The notes: generated from the letters alone by a model not told the origin. Positions 1 through 10,104 are shown, counted from the stretch's first letter. The stretch is DNA of 64,000 nt from an uncultured Thalassotalea sp. (GCA_947492575.1 CANLNK010000001.1:744001-808000), one strand, 5' to 3'. Translations and numbers: made by a program.

Positions 1-747
1 AGTGCTCTGGCGGGAGTCGACCATGACTATGTAGTGCCAAAAGAAAAAAAGTTGTTAGGCCAAGCCAACATGGTTTTTGTGGCGAGTGAGGCGTTAAACA
101 ACAAATTTACGCAAAAGGGCATCGCGGAATCAAATAGTGCCGACCAATGTGTTAAACAAGCTAAGACTGTAACCATACCGCACGGTGTTGATACAAAGCT
201 GTTTTGCCCAGCAGAGAGAGCTAAGCCTGACGATCTGCCGTTAGGGCGCCCTATAGCCGGTTTTTATGGCAGTATTTCCAACTGGCTTGATCAAAAGTTG
301 ATTGTAGAAGCTGCGCAGATACTTAAGGGATGGGATTTCGTTTTGGTAGGCAATATTGAATGTGATGTCTCGCTGCTCAAGGCCCAAGACAACATACATT
401 TTTTACCTGCTAAGGCACATCAAGACTTGCCTAGTTATTTGACGCATTGGCAAGTTGCGCTATTGCCTTTTGTAGATAATGAACAAATACGCAAATGCAA
501 TCCGTTGAAACTTAGAGAGTATTTAGCTTCTGGTGTACCTATTGTCACGACTGACTTTAATGCGATAAAGGAGTATCAAGACCTAGTTGAAGTGGTAAAC
601 TCAAAACAAAATATCGCAGATGCGATTGTTCGCGCTGCCAAACGAGGCGATGATCTTGCAGCGAAAACGAGTCGAATCAATCGGGTAAGTACAGCTTCTT
701 GGCAAGAGCGCGCTAAAGTAGTCGATGGCTACTTGTTGAATTGCTAG
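1..747 (+). CDS. Glycosyltransferase, group 1 family (C-terminal part; 5' end outside window)
   Basis: The reading frame is open from base 1, so this is the C-terminal part of a longer gene; a GTG at 34 is only an internal codon. The visible part looks like the C-terminal Rossmann half of a GT-B glycosyltransferase: a segment resembling the interdomain start (VFVASEAL), an 'IPHGVD' turn, a 'GFYGSI' strand, and the nucleotide-sugar site 'NPLKLREYLASGVPIVTTD' with the conserved Glu of the EYLA motif. Such enzymes move a sugar from a nucleotide donor onto surface polysaccharide or lipid acceptors at the cytoplasmic face. The acceptor cannot be told from this fragment. The gene ends 124 bp before the response regulator on the same strand. 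Confidence 0.8.
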   Translation, partial: SALAGVDHDYVVPKEKKLLGQANMVFVASEALNNKFTQKGIAESNSADQCVKQAKTVTIPHGVDTKLFCPAERAKPDDLPLGRPIAGFYGSISNWLDQKLIVEAAQILKGWDFVLVGNIECDVSLLKAQDNIHFLPAKAHQDLPSYLTHWQVALLPFVDNEQIRKCNPLKLREYLASGVPIVTTDFNAIKEYQDLVEVVNSKQNIADAIVRAAKRGDDLAAKTSRINRVSTASWQERAKVVDGYLLNC

Positions 748-871
748 CTTACGGAATTGCTAATCTGCTGCTTGTCGCTAAAAGCCCGAGGTGACTATAA
801 CTACAAGCTGGCTATAATTATTAACGTATTAACAGGATGTTATCTGGGGAAAATGTTGTGAGGATGGTGTA

Positions 872-2179
872 ATGAAACCTTCGATTTTAATCGTCGATGA
901 TGAAAAAGAGATTGTTAAAGCCTTGACTAGACTGCTGATGAAGCACTTCAGCATTCATGCTTTTAGTGATCCTAAAGCTGCGCTTGAATTTTTTAAGTCA
1001 TCACCAACACATATTGTATTAAGTGACATGAAAATGCCAGAAGTGACGGGTGTTGATCTGATGGCTGAGGTGTATCGTTTAAGTCCAAAAACCCGTCGTG
1101 TCATTCTAACTGGCTATGCTGATGCGGAAATGGCACAAAGCGCGATTAATGACGGACATGTGCATGCTTATTTAGGAAAGCCATGGGACAACGAAAAGTT
1201 AATTGAGACCTTGCTAGGTCTTATTGGCGAGCTGAAGAAAGAGAACCGCAATGCCTCAGCGATAAAGAAGCTCAAGCAGAAGAACCAATACCTTCAAGAT
1301 AAGAGCGAAGCAAATGAATTGATGAACTCGGTAATAATGTCGAGCTCAGAGCAAGCACAGCAGCAGAACGATCAGTTAATGTCGTCGCACAACGATTTGA
1401 TCAACTTATCGTCAACTTTGGTGGCTAATTACACCCAAGATAACATCGGTCATTCTGCGCGTATAGCACAACAGGCAAGAGTGTTAGCAGGGCGCATCTC
1501 TATGCAATCACAACTACGCACTTGCTTATATTTGGCTGGGCTTTTCTATCGGATCGGATTAACAGAGCAAGATTTCAATCTTTCAGCTAAGCCATTTGAA
1601 GCGCTCAGCCCACAGCAGCAGCATGTTTGGCAGAAACTCCCGCAGTTGAGCGCAGACATTCTGATGGCAACACCAATGCTTACGAAAAGCGCGCATATTA
1701 TCAATAATGCTTATTTCGTATGGGGTAGTGAATATAGCCAAGTGGAAGAAATCGATATTCACGAGAAAGAAGCAACGTCGATTGTCATTGCCGCTAAAAT
1801 TCTCTCGCTCGTTGTCTTTATGGACTTGTTTATGTCCGGCCATATCGATGGTGAGATACATTTACCCGCTGTAGCGATGAAAAAGTTGTCAGGTACAGCC
1901 CGCAAATATTTTGGTGCTGAACTGGTAAAAGAATATGAAAAGATGCTTGAAGATATTCAGGCAGAAGAGCGTTTTGAGTTGCCAAGAACGGTAAAGCAGC
2001 TTAGGGATGGCGATATATTAGCGCAAGATGTGTTTGATAAATTTGAGCACTGTTTGCTAACCCAAGAAACTGAGCTGAACGAGCAAAAAATTCAGGCGCT
2101 GAAAACACTACAAGAAGAAAGTGAAGAGAAGCTATTGGTGTATATTCACACCCATAAAGTGGAGTTAGAGACGTCTTAG
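872..2179 (+). CDS. Response regulator with receiver domain and degenerate HD-GYP-like output domain
   Basis: Residues 1-120 form a CheY-like receiver: acidic pair D9/D10, phosphoacceptor D52 in 'LSDMKMP', T80 and K103 in 'GKPW', so phosphorylation by a histidine kinase is expected. A coiled linker (about 120-180) leads to a helical domain (about 185-350) that follows the HD-GYP layout ('GHSARIAQQA', later 'KPFEALSPQQQ') but lacks the catalytic residues: the HDIGK position reads 'YRIGL' and the HHE/GYP region reads 'NNAYFVWGSEYS'. The protein is probably a non-catalytic relay or c-di-GMP-independent effector. A GAGG sequence lies 8 bp before the ATG. No cognate kinase is next to it. The family assignment of the receiver is firm; the output domain assignment is inference from motif order. 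Confidence 0.85.
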   Translation: MKPSILIVDDEKEIVKALTRLLMKHFSIHAFSDPKAALEFFKSSPTHIVLSDMKMPEVTGVDLMAEVYRLSPKTRRVILTGYADAEMAQSAINDGHVHAYLGKPWDNEKLIETLLGLIGELKKENRNASAIKKLKQKNQYLQDKSEANELMNSVIMSSSEQAQQQNDQLMSSHNDLINLSSTLVANYTQDNIGHSARIAQQARVLAGRISMQSQLRTCLYLAGLFYRIGLTEQDFNLSAKPFEALSPQQQHVWQKLPQLSADILMATPMLTKSAHIINNAYFVWGSEYSQVEEIDIHEKEATSIVIAAKILSLVVFMDLFMSGHIDGEIHLPAVAMKKLSGTARKYFGAELVKEYEKMLEDIQAEERFELPRTVKQLRDGDILAQDVFDKFEHCLLTQETELNEQKIQALKTLQEESEEKLLVYIHTHKVELETS

Positions 2180-2200
2180 CACTTTAATGTTAGACGTAAT

Positions 2201-2228
2201 AAAAAACCCAGCATTTGCTGGGTTTTTT
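2201..2228. terminator. Bidirectional intrinsic terminator between response regulator and rpoD
   Basis: A 7-bp GC-rich stem (ACCCAGC / GCTGGGT, loop ATTT) is flanked by six A on the left and six T on the right. It can therefore end transcription of the response regulator (plus) and of the rpoD operon (minus), which converge here. Confidence 0.85.
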
Positions 2229-2252
2229 GATGCTATAGAATAAGCTCTATGC

Positions 2253-4106
2253 CTACTCGCCGTCTAAGAAGCTCTTAAGCTGCTCAGAACGAGATGGGTG
2301 GCGAAGCTTACGTAATGCTTTCGCTTCAATTTGACGGATACGTTCACGTGTTACGTCGAATTGTTTACCCACTTCTTCAAGCGTGTGGTCAGTATTCATA
2401 TCGATACCGAAACGCATGCGCAGAACTTTAGCTTCACGAGCAGTAAGGCCTGCTAGTACTTCGTGAGTTGCATTTTTCAGGTTTTCAGATGTAGCAGAGT
2501 CAACAGGAAGTTCACCGCTACCATCTTCAATAAAGTCACCTAAGTGCGAATCTTCATCATCACCAATTGGCGTTTCCATTGAGATTGGCTCTTTTGCAAT
2601 CTTCAATACTTTACGAATCTTGTCTTCTGGCATCACCATACGCTCTGCTAATTCTTCAGGCGTAGGCTCACGACCCATCTCTTGTAACATTTGGCGAGAG
2701 ATACGGTTAAGCTTGTTAATCGTTTCAATCATGTGCACAGGAATACGAATCGTACGTGCTTGGTCAGCAATAGAACGCGTGATTGCTTGACGAATCCACC
2801 ACGTTGCATAAGTCGAGAACTTGTAACCACGACGGTATTCGAACTTATCAACCGCCTTCATTAGACCAATGTTACCCTCTTGTATAAGATCTAGGAATTG
2901 AAGACCACGGTTGGTGTACTTCTTCGCGATTGAAATTACAAGACGTAAGTTTGCTTCAACCATTTCTTTCTTCGCACGGCGAGCTTTAGCTTCACCAATC
3001 GACATACGGCGGTTGATGTCTTTAATGCCGTGTACGTTTAAGAAAGTTTCTTCTTCAAGTTGCTTCAGCTTAAGTACGCTGCGCTCAACTTCAGGCTCAA
3101 CGTCAGCTAGTTTGCTTGACCAAACTTCTCCAGAGCTGCGTTGTGCATCGAACCAGTCTAAGCTAGTTTCGTTGCCAGGGAAGATCTTAATGAACGTAGC
3201 TTTTGGCATGCCAGCACCAACAACACAGTGCTTCATGATTAAACGTTCTTGAACACGTAAACGGTCCATCACGTCGCGCATGTTTTTTACTAGGCGATCG
3301 AATACTTTTGGTACTAAACGGAATTCTTTGAATACGTCAGAAAGTGCATCAACTGCTGCTTGAGAATCGGCATGGCCTCGTCCTTTAGCATCGATCACTT
3401 TGTTAGCTGCTTCGTAAGCTTCACGCAATGCATCAAACTTTTCTTTTGCTAACTCAGGACAAGGACCCGTATCTACTTCTTCTTCATCTTCGTCATCGTC
3501 ATCATTTTTCTCAAGATCTGAATCTTCATCATCCAGTTCTTCCTGAGAAAGTTCTGAACCAACGTGCGTCGCAGCTGCTGCGATGTCATCGTCTTCAGCA
3601 TCAGGGTCTAAGAAACCTACAATGATGTCGCTTAAACGAATCTCTTCAGCAACGAAGTTATCCCATTGTTCAAGTAAGAAGTTGATTGCTGGTGGGTACT
3701 CAGCAACAGAACGTTGAACTTCTTTAATACCTTCTTCAATACGCTTGGCGATAACAATTTCGCCTTTACGCGTTAATAATTCAACCGTACCCATTTCACG
3801 CATGTACATACGTACCGGGTCAGTTGTACGGCCAATTTCACTTTCTACGGTAGCAAGTGCTTGAGCGGCTGCTTCGGCAGCATCTTCATCTGTGTTCGCC
3901 TCGCTCATCATCAAGGTATCGGCATCAGGTGCGTTTTCAAACACTTGGATACCCATGTCGTTGATCATGCGAATGATATCTTCAACTTGATCTGAATCGA
4001 TTATATCTTGAGGGAGGTGATCGTTAACTTCTGCAAAAGTTAAATAACCTTGTTCTTTACCTTTGGTTATTAACTCTTTAAGTCTAGATTGTGGGGCTTG
4101 ATCCAT
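2253..4106 (-). CDS. rpoD: RNA polymerase primary sigma factor RpoD (sigma-70)
   Basis: Directs core RNA polymerase to housekeeping promoters. At 617 residues it has the usual gammaproteobacterial size. Region 1.1 is at the N-terminus ('[20 protein letters not shown]'), followed by region 1.2 ('[11 protein letters not shown]'), a long acidic non-conserved region (about 170-215, with a run of D/E), region 2 ('[20 protein letters not shown]' and '[13 protein letters not shown]'), region 3 ('[13 protein letters not shown]') and the region 4 helix-turn-helix ('[20 protein letters not shown]'). It is the last gene of the rpsU-yqeY-dnaG-rpoD operon. The 140-bp gap after dnaG could hold an extra promoter, as in E. 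coli, but I could not identify one with confidence. Confidence 0.98.
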   Translation of the reverse strand: MDQAPQSRLKELITKGKEQGYLTFAEVNDHLPQDIIDSDQVEDIIRMINDMGIQVFENAPDADTLMMSEANTDEDAAEAAAQALATVESEIGRTTDPVRMYMREMGTVELLTRKGEIVIAKRIEEGIKEVQRSVAEYPPAINFLLEQWDNFVAEEIRLSDIIVGFLDPDAEDDDIAAAATHVGSELSQEELDDEDSDLEKNDDDDEDEEEVDTGPCPELAKEKFDALREAYEAANKVIDAKGRGHADSQAAVDALSDVFKEFRLVPKVFDRLVKNMRDVMDRLRVQERLIMKHCVVGAGMPKATFIKIFPGNETSLDWFDAQRSSGEVWSSKLADVEPEVERSVLKLKQLEEETFLNVHGIKDINRRMSIGEAKARRAKKEMVEANLRLVISIAKKYTNRGLQFLDLIQEGNIGLMKAVDKFEYRRGYKFSTYATWWIRQAITRSIADQARTIRIPVHMIETINKLNRISRQMLQEMGREPTPEELAERMVMPEDKIRKVLKIAKEPISMETPIGDDEDSHLGDFIEDGSGELPVDSATSENLKNATHEVLAGLTAREAKVLRMRFGIDMNTDHTLEEVGKQFDVTRERIRQIEAKALRKLRHPSRSEQLKSFLDGE

Positions 4107-4246
4107 CGACGAAAGTCCACCTATTTTTGGCTATCAAAATTAGAACAGTAAGCGGTAAATTTTAGCAAGATGACGATAAAATTACCAGCGATTTAAATTT
4201 TTATCTTTATTGTATAAGTCAGCAACACTAACCAATTATTAAGGGG

Positions 4247-6007
4247 CTAGGATTGCTCATTTAACAAGAGTTGTAACTCTTGTTTTTCTTCAATAGTCAG
4301 CTGATTTAACCGTGCTTTCTGTAATAAAAACTCGGTGCGCTGTTCCACTAAACTATTGAGTAATTTTTCTATGCTATCGAGAAATACATCTTCAGCGTGT
4401 TCAGCATCTATTTGATGTTCCCAGCACAACAATTTAGTGAGTTGTTTGCCTTCTTCACGCAAACGAAAGTGCTCAATAATTTGCCCGCTATTAATATTGG
4501 GATTCGACGCACAAATTTCAAGCAATTCATTTAATAAGGGCACTCCGGGTAAATTTAAGTGCGCTAATACACCGGCATTGGGAAGACTATTAACAAGCTC
4601 TGGTTTTTCAAGTAGAAGCGCAATAGCAAGACGCACAGGGGTCGTGCGTGTTGGCTTGTTTTTATTTGCCGCTTGTTGTGCTGGTGATTTCTGTTGGAAC
4701 TGTTTGGCTAGCTGTTCACCACCTGCGCCGAAATTATTGGCGAGCTCGTTGATTAACGAGTCTTTTAGTATGCTATCCGGCAGTTTGTTGATGTAAGGCT
4801 GAGCTTGCTCAGCTAGCGAAGCTTTCCCTTCAATACTCGTCATGTCAACTTTTGCTATTAAGTTTTCCAAAAGAAATTTAGATAATGGCTGTGCTTGATC
4901 TAATATCTGCTCGAATGCCTGCTGCCCTTGTTGGCGCACTAAACTATCGGGGTCTTCACCATCAGGTAAGAAGACAAATTTAAGCGATATACCATCGCGA
5001 ATAAGTGGCAGTGCATTATCCATTGCTCGCCATGCTGCTTCACGCCCTGCACGGTCACCGTCGTAACAACAAATCACTTCCGAGACCGTACGGAAGAGCG
5101 TTTGTAATTGCTCAGGTGTTGTAGATGTCCCAAGTGAGGCAACAGCGTAGTCAATACCATGCTGAGCCAGTGCAACGACATCCATATAACCTTCAACCAC
5201 CACTAAACGAGTTAAATTTTTGTTCGCTTTTTTCGCTTCGAATAGTCCGTAGAGTTCTTGTCCTTTATGGTAAATTCGCGTTTCAGGAGAGTTCAAATAT
5301 TTTGGGGTACCGTCAGCTAATACGCGGCCACCAAAGCCGATAACGCGGCCTCGACGATCACGAATAGGAAACATAATGCGCCCGCGAAATCTATCATATG
5401 GACGGCCTTTGTCACCTTCGATAGCCATACCGAGATCAACGAGCTGTTTGGATAGGTTATTGTTCTTAGCGAACACATTCATCATGCCATCCCAGTTATC
5501 TGAGATGTAGCCAATTCCGAAACGTTTAGCTATTTCACCGGTAAGCCCACGGCCTTTTAAGTAATTTATCGCGGTGTCTTTATCGATTGCCGCACGGAAC
5601 TGTTGTTGATAGAAACGAGCTATTTGTTCCATCAATTGATAATCGTCTTGTTTTTGTTGCTGTGCTTGCTGGTATTTACGCTGTTGTTCTGGTGTTTGTT
5701 GGCGTTCATCACGCTCAACTTCAACGCCGTTTAATGAGGCCAATTCTTCGATAGCATCGACAAACTCTAGGCGGTCATACTCCATTAAAAACGATATAGC
5801 GTTGCCGTGTTCACCGCAGCCAAAGCAATGATAAAACTGTTTGTCTGGACTGACACTAAATGAAGGTGATTTTTCAGTGTGGAATGGGCAACAGGCCTGG
5901 TAGTTTTTGCCCGCTTTCTTTAGCGGCACACGAGAGTTTATCAGTTCAACAATATCTGTGCGGGCGAGTAAGTCGTCTATAAATTGTCGAGAGATTAATC
6001 CAGCCAT
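4247..6007 (-). CDS. dnaG: DNA primase DnaG
   Basis: Makes the RNA primers for lagging-strand synthesis and interacts with the DnaB helicase. The N-terminal CHC2 zinc-binding domain has C40, H43, C61 and C64, the same numbers as E. coli. The TOPRIM catalytic core follows ('VVVEGYMDVVALAQHG' and 'CYDGDRAGREAA'), and a helicase-interacting C-terminal region ends near residue 586, typical of the family. A Gln/Lys-rich stretch lies around residues 103-120. It sits between yqeY and rpoD in the macromolecular-synthesis operon, linking translation (rpsU), replication (dnaG) and transcription (rpoD). Confidence 0.98.
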   Translation of the reverse strand: MAGLISRQFIDDLLARTDIVELINSRVPLKKAGKNYQACCPFHTEKSPSFSVSPDKQFYHCFGCGEHGNAISFLMEYDRLEFVDAIEELASLNGVEVERDERQQTPEQQRKYQQAQQQKQDDYQLMEQIARFYQQQFRAAIDKDTAINYLKGRGLTGEIAKRFGIGYISDNWDGMMNVFAKNNNLSKQLVDLGMAIEGDKGRPYDRFRGRIMFPIRDRRGRVIGFGGRVLADGTPKYLNSPETRIYHKGQELYGLFEAKKANKNLTRLVVVEGYMDVVALAQHGIDYAVASLGTSTTPEQLQTLFRTVSEVICCYDGDRAGREAAWRAMDNALPLIRDGISLKFVFLPDGEDPDSLVRQQGQQAFEQILDQAQPLSKFLLENLIAKVDMTSIEGKASLAEQAQPYINKLPDSILKDSLINELANNFGAGGEQLAKQFQQKSPAQQAANKNKPTRTTPVRLAIALLLEKPELVNSLPNAGVLAHLNLPGVPLLNELLEICASNPNINSGQIIEHFRLREEGKQLTKLLCWEHQIDAEHAEDVFLDSIEKLLNSLVEQRTEFLLQKARLNQLTIEEKQELQLLLNEQS

Positions 6008-6151
6008 GAATGTTCGTTACGCTTCTACTTTGTCTTTATTGTGTTTAGAGATGCTTTCGTTGTTCGATAGCAATTAAATAGCTAGCTCAATTAAGAATTG
6101 ATTACCTTAGCGAGGAAACCAAATAAAACAACGGGCGAAATATTCTGGCAT

Positions 6152-6183
6152 AAAAAAACCGTGAAGCCAAAGCATCACGGTTT
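6152..6183 (-). terminator. Intrinsic terminator within the rpsU operon, after yqeY
   Basis: A 9-bp stem (AAACCGTGA / TCACGGTTT) is followed on the minus strand by a run of seven T. It lies between yqeY and dnaG, where E. coli also has a partial terminator (between rpsU and dnaG) that lowers dnaG expression relative to rpsU. The same attenuating role is inferred here. Confidence 0.8.
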
Positions 6184-6208
6184 CTTTGTCATTAAAGGTT
6201 AACTGAAG

Positions 6209-6655
6209 TTAACTATTTAATGCTGCTCTAACTTTACCACTGACAGCGCCTAAATCGGCTTTACCTTGCATTGCAGGTTTTAATACTGCCATTACTTTAC
6301 CCATGTCGGCCATTGAGCTGGCATCAACATCAGTAATGGTTGAAGTGATCATCTCGTTGATCTCTTCTTCGGTAAGAGGCGTCGGTAGAAATGCTTCTAA
6401 TGCTGCAACTTCTGTCGCTTCATTAGCCGCTAGTTCATCGCGTCCACCTTCGGTATACATAGCAATCGACTCTTTGCGTTGTTTAACCATTTTGGTTAAC
6501 ACCGCAATAATACCAGCATCATCTAGCTCGGTTTTATTGTCGATTTCTGCTTGCTTAATTGCCGACAGCGCCATGCGGATAGCACCAAGTTTAATTTTTT
6601 CCTTGGCACGCATTGCGTTTTTCATTTCATCTTTTAATTGAACAAGCAAACTCAT
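6209..6655 (-). CDS. yqeY: GatB/YqeY domain protein
   Basis: A 148-residue helical protein of the YqeY family, related to the C-terminal tRNA-binding tail of GatB. Family features visible are 'LVQLKDEMKNAMRAKEK' at the start, 'LGAIRMALSAIKQAEI' and the C-terminal 'GAVSGKVRAAL'. A role in tRNA handling is often proposed from the GatB relationship but is not established. It lies between rpsU and dnaG, a common arrangement in marine gammaproteobacteria, and is followed by a terminator, so it is likely expressed mainly with rpsU. Confidence 0.93.
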   Translation of the reverse strand: MSLLVQLKDEMKNAMRAKEKIKLGAIRMALSAIKQAEIDNKTELDDAGIIAVLTKMVKQRKESIAMYTEGGRDELAANEATEVAALEAFLPTPLTEEEINEMITSTITDVDASSMADMGKVMAVLKPAMQGKADLGAVSGKVRAALNS

Positions 6656-6712
6656 GTTTCAGTCTCAAGCAAAATTTTGTCTAAAAATTGTTATCGATTG
6701 ATAAACAATAAA

Positions 6713-6928
6713 TTAGTACATACGAACGCGACGTGCGTTCTCACGAGATACTTTCTTAGCAGCGCGCTTAACAGCAGCAGCTTTCTTACGCTTACGTTCC
6801 CAAGTCGGCTTTTCGTATGACTCGCGACGACGTACTTCTGAAAGGATTCCTGCTTTCTCACAAGAACGTTTGAAACGACGTAGTGCTACGTCAAATGGTT
6901 CGTTTTCTCTTACTTTAATAACTGGCAT
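6713..6928 (-). CDS. rpsU: 30S ribosomal protein S21
   Basis: A 71-residue, strongly basic protein with the conserved start '[20 protein letters not shown]' and the Arg/Lys-rich tail. S21 is one of the last proteins to join the 30S subunit and helps initiation through the 3' end of 16S rRNA. It is the first gene of the operon, behind a near-consensus sigma-70 promoter about 100 bp upstream. The start is unambiguous: length and N-terminus match the family exactly. Confidence 0.98.
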   Translation of the reverse strand: MPVIKVRENEPFDVALRRFKRSCEKAGILSEVRRRESYEKPTWERKRKKAAAVKRAAKKVSRENARRVRMY

Positions 6929-7029
6929 ATGCCTCTTACCTTAATATATCTATATAAATCTACTTACGCTTCCGCAGTCACTTGACCTACTTCGCGTTTG
7001 TACGCTCATATTGGTTAATTGGGGCGCGC

Positions 7030-7058
7030 ATTCTAATCCGAATCGGCAATGCTGTAAA
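7030..7058 (-). promoter_or_regulatory. Probable sigma-70 promoter of the rpsU operon
   Basis: On the minus strand a -35 box TTTACA and a -10 box TAGAAT are separated by exactly 17 bp, about 100 bp before the rpsU ATG. I found no LexA-type CTGT-N8-ACAG box here, although E. coli rpsU has one. The rest of the 6929-7359 divergent gap holds the rpsU leader and the tsaD upstream region; I see no gene in it. Confidence 0.65.
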
Positions 7059-7359
7059 GGGAAAAAGCAAAAATAGAGAAGGTTTTCGGGCTTAGCATTT
7101 ATTGCTGGTGAGCCGTTGTTCATGTGATAAATAAGAACGGGAGAATTTATGAACAGTTGTTCTAGCTAAATGATGCTCTTAATAACGAATTGCGGCATAG
7201 TGAATATCGTCTGGTTTGGCAATAGGTAAAGCCTTACGGAGAGTGCGAGTGCACAGCTTCAAAGATGTGTATAAAGATAGCAACTGAAAAGAGTTGCTGG
7301 TAAAATCGCGCATCCCTTACTTTATTTAACGATTTATCTCGTTTGGCGTTAGTTATTTT

Positions 7360-8373
7360 ATGCGTATTTTAGGTATTGAAACTTCCTGTGATGAAACTGG
7401 TATTGCGATTTACGACGAAGAGCAGGGCATTATGTCGCATCGTCTATATAGTCAAATAGCCGTTCATGCTGATTACGGCGGAGTTGTACCTGAATTAGCT
7501 TCTCGTGATCACGTACGTAAAACCATTCCGTTAATCAAAGAAGTGTTAGTAGACGCTGGTTTAACACCGAAAGATTTAGACGGTGTTGCATACACGGCTG
7601 GACCAGGCCTTGTTGGCGCATTACTTGTTGGCTGCTCTATCGGTCGCAGCTTAGCCTATGGTTGGAACATTCCAGCAGTGCCTGTTCATCATATGGAAGG
7701 CCATTTATTGGCGCCTATGCTGGAAGACGATGTACCCGAGTTTCCATTTGTTGCGTTACTCGTATCTGGTGGTCATACAATGTTGGTGCGTGTTGATGGG
7801 ATTGGTGAATATGAACTACTGGGTGAATCAGTTGACGATGCTGCTGGTGAAGCTTTTGATAAAACCGCTAAGTTACTGGGCTTAGATTATCCAGGTGGTC
7901 CGGTGCTTGCCAAAATGGCGGAAAACGGAACAGTAGGTCGCTTTAAATTTCCTCGCCCGATGACAGACCGCCCAGGTTTAGACTTTAGCTTCAGTGGCCT
8001 GAAGACTTTTACAGCTAATACGATTGCAAAAGAAGATAACAGTCCACAGACTCATGCTGACATTGCCTACGCATTCCAAGAAGCTGTAGTTGATACGCTA
8101 GCAATCAAATGTCGACGTGCGCTCGAGCAATGTGGTTTAAAACGATTAGTTATTGCGGGTGGTGTGAGTGCTAATACATCGTTACGAGAAAAGCTGGAAG
8201 TTGTAACCGATAAGCTAGGCGGAAAAGTGTTTTATCCGCGACCAGAGTTTTGTACGGACAATGGTGCGATGATTGCCTATGCTGGCATGCAACGGTTAAA
8301 GTCTGGCGTTTCCGCTGATTTAACCTTTAAAGCGACACCTCGTTGGCCACTGGATACATTAGACGCCTGCTAG
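7360..8373 (+). CDS. tsaD: tRNA N6-adenosine threonylcarbamoyltransferase TsaD
   Basis: Transfers the threonylcarbamoyl group from TC-AMP to A37 of ANN-decoding tRNAs, with TsaB and TsaE. This 337-residue ASKHA-fold protein has the metal-binding H111 and H115 in 'HHMEGH', the same numbers as E. coli, the N-terminal '[11 protein letters not shown]' and the 'LVSGGHT' loop. It is divergent from the rpsU operon, as in E. coli, and converges with plsY. Confidence 0.97.
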   Translation: MRILGIETSCDETGIAIYDEEQGIMSHRLYSQIAVHADYGGVVPELASRDHVRKTIPLIKEVLVDAGLTPKDLDGVAYTAGPGLVGALLVGCSIGRSLAYGWNIPAVPVHHMEGHLLAPMLEDDVPEFPFVALLVSGGHTMLVRVDGIGEYELLGESVDDAAGEAFDKTAKLLGLDYPGGPVLAKMAENGTVGRFKFPRPMTDRPGLDFSFSGLKTFTANTIAKEDNSPQTHADIAYAFQEAVVDTLAIKCRRALEQCGLKRLVIAGGVSANTSLREKLEVVTDKLGGKVFYPRPEFCTDNGAMIAYAGMQRLKSGVSADLTFKATPRWPLDTLDAC

Positions 8374-8403
8374 TTATTCAAGCTCAATGTTTAACTAGGC
8401 TTC

Positions 8404-8443
8404 AGTTCAACACGGTATAAGTTCAACACGGTATAACTTCAAC
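8404..8443. repeat. Short tandem repeat, 16-bp unit
   Basis: The 16-mer AGTTCAACACGGTATA occurs twice back to back (8404-8419, 8420-8435), followed by a partial, diverged third copy beginning ACTTCAAC. It fills most of the gap between the convergent tsaD and plsY genes. It is not a hairpin and has no T-tract, so it is not an intrinsic terminator. A replication-slippage repeat is the simplest reading. Confidence 0.8.
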
Positions 8444-8458
8444 TGAGTACAAGCTTAT

Positions 8459-9049
8459 CTACACCTTATATTTACTGATCTTAGGCTCTGTACCTTTGTA
8501 TAACCGAATGATGTTGTCTTTGTGTCGTAAAATAATCAGCGAAGACAGCATTAATACAGGGTAAACGTATTCAGGCTTTAGCAACCACACATAAAGTGGT
8601 GCAAGACCCACTGTAACTATTGCTGCAAGGCTTGAGTACTTAGTGCTTTTCGCAATGCTAATCCAAGTCAATAATAGTAAAAACCCTAAATCAAGACCTA
8701 TTGGCAGTAATACGCCAAACGCAGTTGCTACCGCTTTTCCGCCAGAGAAACTAAAGAATATTGGGTACATGTGCCCTAAACAGGCGGCAACACCAATGAG
8801 TCCTAGCCATATCGGTTCAATGCCTAAGAAATATGCGCCCCAAACTGGAATCGTCCCTTTTAAAACATCGAAAACTAATACGCTGGCAGCAGTGGCTTTG
8901 TTACTCATTCTTAATACGTTAGTGGCGCCAGGGTTTTTGGAGCCAGTGGAGCGAGGATCAGGCAAACCTACCAAACGGCATATCAATATAGCGCTAGAAA
9001 TCGACCCAACAATATAGGCGACTACTATCATTAAGCCAGTGATAAGCAT
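8459..9049 (-). CDS. plsY: Glycerol-3-phosphate acyltransferase PlsY
   Basis: Integral inner-membrane enzyme that acylates glycerol-3-phosphate with acyl-phosphate, the first step of phospholipid synthesis. The sequence is hydrophobic throughout, with the three family motifs visible: 'GSISSA' near the N-terminus, '[12 protein letters not shown]' and '[10 protein letters not shown]'. I place the start at the ATG at 9049, giving 196 residues beginning MLITGLM, because AAGGACA lies a few bases upstream and this matches the family N-terminus. The frame is open to an ATG at 9088, which would add 13 polar residues. It converges with tsaD and is divergent from folB, an arrangement also seen in E. 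coli (ygiH-folB). Confidence 0.93.
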   Translation of the reverse strand: MLITGLMIVVAYIVGSISSAILICRLVGLPDPRSTGSKNPGATNVLRMSNKATAASVLVFDVLKGTIPVWGAYFLGIEPIWLGLIGVAACLGHMYPIFFSFSGGKAVATAFGVLLPIGLDLGFLLLLTWISIAKSTKYSSLAAIVTVGLAPLYVWLLKPEYVYPVLMLSSLIILRHKDNIIRLYKGTEPKISKYKV

Positions 9050-9176
9050 ATTGTCCTTAATTCTCAATAAATTGCCTGCTGAGTTCATTCTATCCGTTTC
9101 ACTGCTGGTTTTTCTAGACCTTGAAAGGTAAACTCGCCATTTAATTTTAAAATAGCTTGGAAAGCAGGGTAAAACC

Positions 9177-9545
9177 GTGGATAAAGTCTTTATTCGTGGA
9201 TTGAAAATCCAAACAACGATTGGTTTTTACGAGTGGGAAAAACAAATAAAACAAACACTTGTTATTGATTTGGCAATGGCTTGGGATATTAAACCCGCAG
9301 CAGCTAACGACCAATTAGACAAAACCCTCGATTATGCGGCTATCTCGGTAGCAGTGGAGAAGTTCGCTAACGACAACCCCGTCGATCTATTGGAAACCTT
9401 AGCGGAACGCATGGCGTCATTTTTAATGACGGAGTACCAGATTCCTTGGTTAACATTGACCATAGGTAAACCGGGCGCTGTGCATAATGCAGATACCGTG
9501 GGTGTAGAAATAGAGCGTGGTACTTTAGCCTCGCAAACAAGCTAA
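9177..9545 (+). CDS. folB: Dihydroneopterin aldolase FolB
   Basis: Catalyses retro-aldol cleavage of 7,8-dihydroneopterin to 6-hydroxymethyl-dihydropterin in folate synthesis. The 122-residue protein carries the family signatures '[16 protein letters not shown]' at the start, the conserved Glu of 'ETLAERM' and the lysine in 'IGKPGA'. The start codon is GTG at 9177; no ATG lies upstream in frame. folK begins 5 bp after the stop, so the two successive folate enzymes are cotranscribed. Confidence 0.95.
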   Translation: MDKVFIRGLKIQTTIGFYEWEKQIKQTLVIDLAMAWDIKPAAANDQLDKTLDYAAISVAVEKFANDNPVDLLETLAERMASFLMTEYQIPWLTLTIGKPGAVHNADTVGVEIERGTLASQTS

Positions 9546-9550
9546 TTCAT

Positions 9551-10087
9551 ATGGCAACGATTTATATTTCTATCGGCTCGAATGTTGAGCGTGAAACTTA
9601 CGTCAATAAAGGGCTTGATGACCTTCATGCACTGCTTGGCGAATTAACCTTATCCTCTTTATACGCATGTGAAGCGGTTGGTTTTGAAGGGCCTGAATTT
9701 TACAACTTGGTGGTTGGGGCGACTACCGACCTTCCGCTGGAAGAATTAGCGATGAAGCTTAGACAAATTGAGCTTGCCAATGGTCGGGCTGCAGATGCAG
9801 TGAAATACAGCCCAAGAACGTTAGATCTAGACCTACTTCTCTATGACAACCAAGTTTGTGATGCGCCAGTGCAATTGCCTCGTGAAGAAATATTGAAGCA
9901 CGCTTTTGTGTTGTGGCCTCTAGCAGAAGTCGCGCCTGATGCAACTCATCCCACTAGCGGGCAAAATTATGCAGAGTTGTGGGGGGCATTTGACAAAGCA
10001 AGTCAGCGAATAGAACAAAGACCACTGCTCTGGCAGCCAATAAAAGTAAATACTGCGCAATCTTCAGTAGAACTAGAACGCACTTAA
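9551..10087 (+). CDS. folK: 2-amino-4-hydroxy-6-hydroxymethyldihydropteridine pyrophosphokinase FolK
   Basis: Transfers pyrophosphate from ATP to 6-hydroxymethyl-dihydropterin, the step after FolB. Family motifs are 'YISIGSNVERE' at the N-terminus, 'FYNLVVGATTDL' and the ATP/Mg-binding signature 'SPRTLDLDLLLYDN' with both aspartates. The protein is 178 residues, slightly longer than E. coli HPPK (159), with the extra length at the C-terminus. It follows folB closely and precedes uppP by 17 bp, so the three genes probably form one transcript. Confidence 0.96.
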   Translation: MATIYISIGSNVERETYVNKGLDDLHALLGELTLSSLYACEAVGFEGPEFYNLVVGATTDLPLEELAMKLRQIELANGRAADAVKYSPRTLDLDLLLYDNQVCDAPVQLPREEILKHAFVLWPLAEVAPDATHPTSGQNYAELWGAFDKASQRIEQRPLLWQPIKVNTAQSSVELERT

Positions 10088-10104
10088 TAGACGGAATCGT
10101 ATTA

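Noticed and set aside
6929-7359. LexA box at rpsU
   Set aside because: E. coli rpsU carries one, so I searched for CTGT-N8-ACAG here and did not find it.
8404-8443. Tandem repeat as a possible CRISPR fragment
   Set aside because: Units are directly adjacent with no spacers and there are fewer than three full copies.
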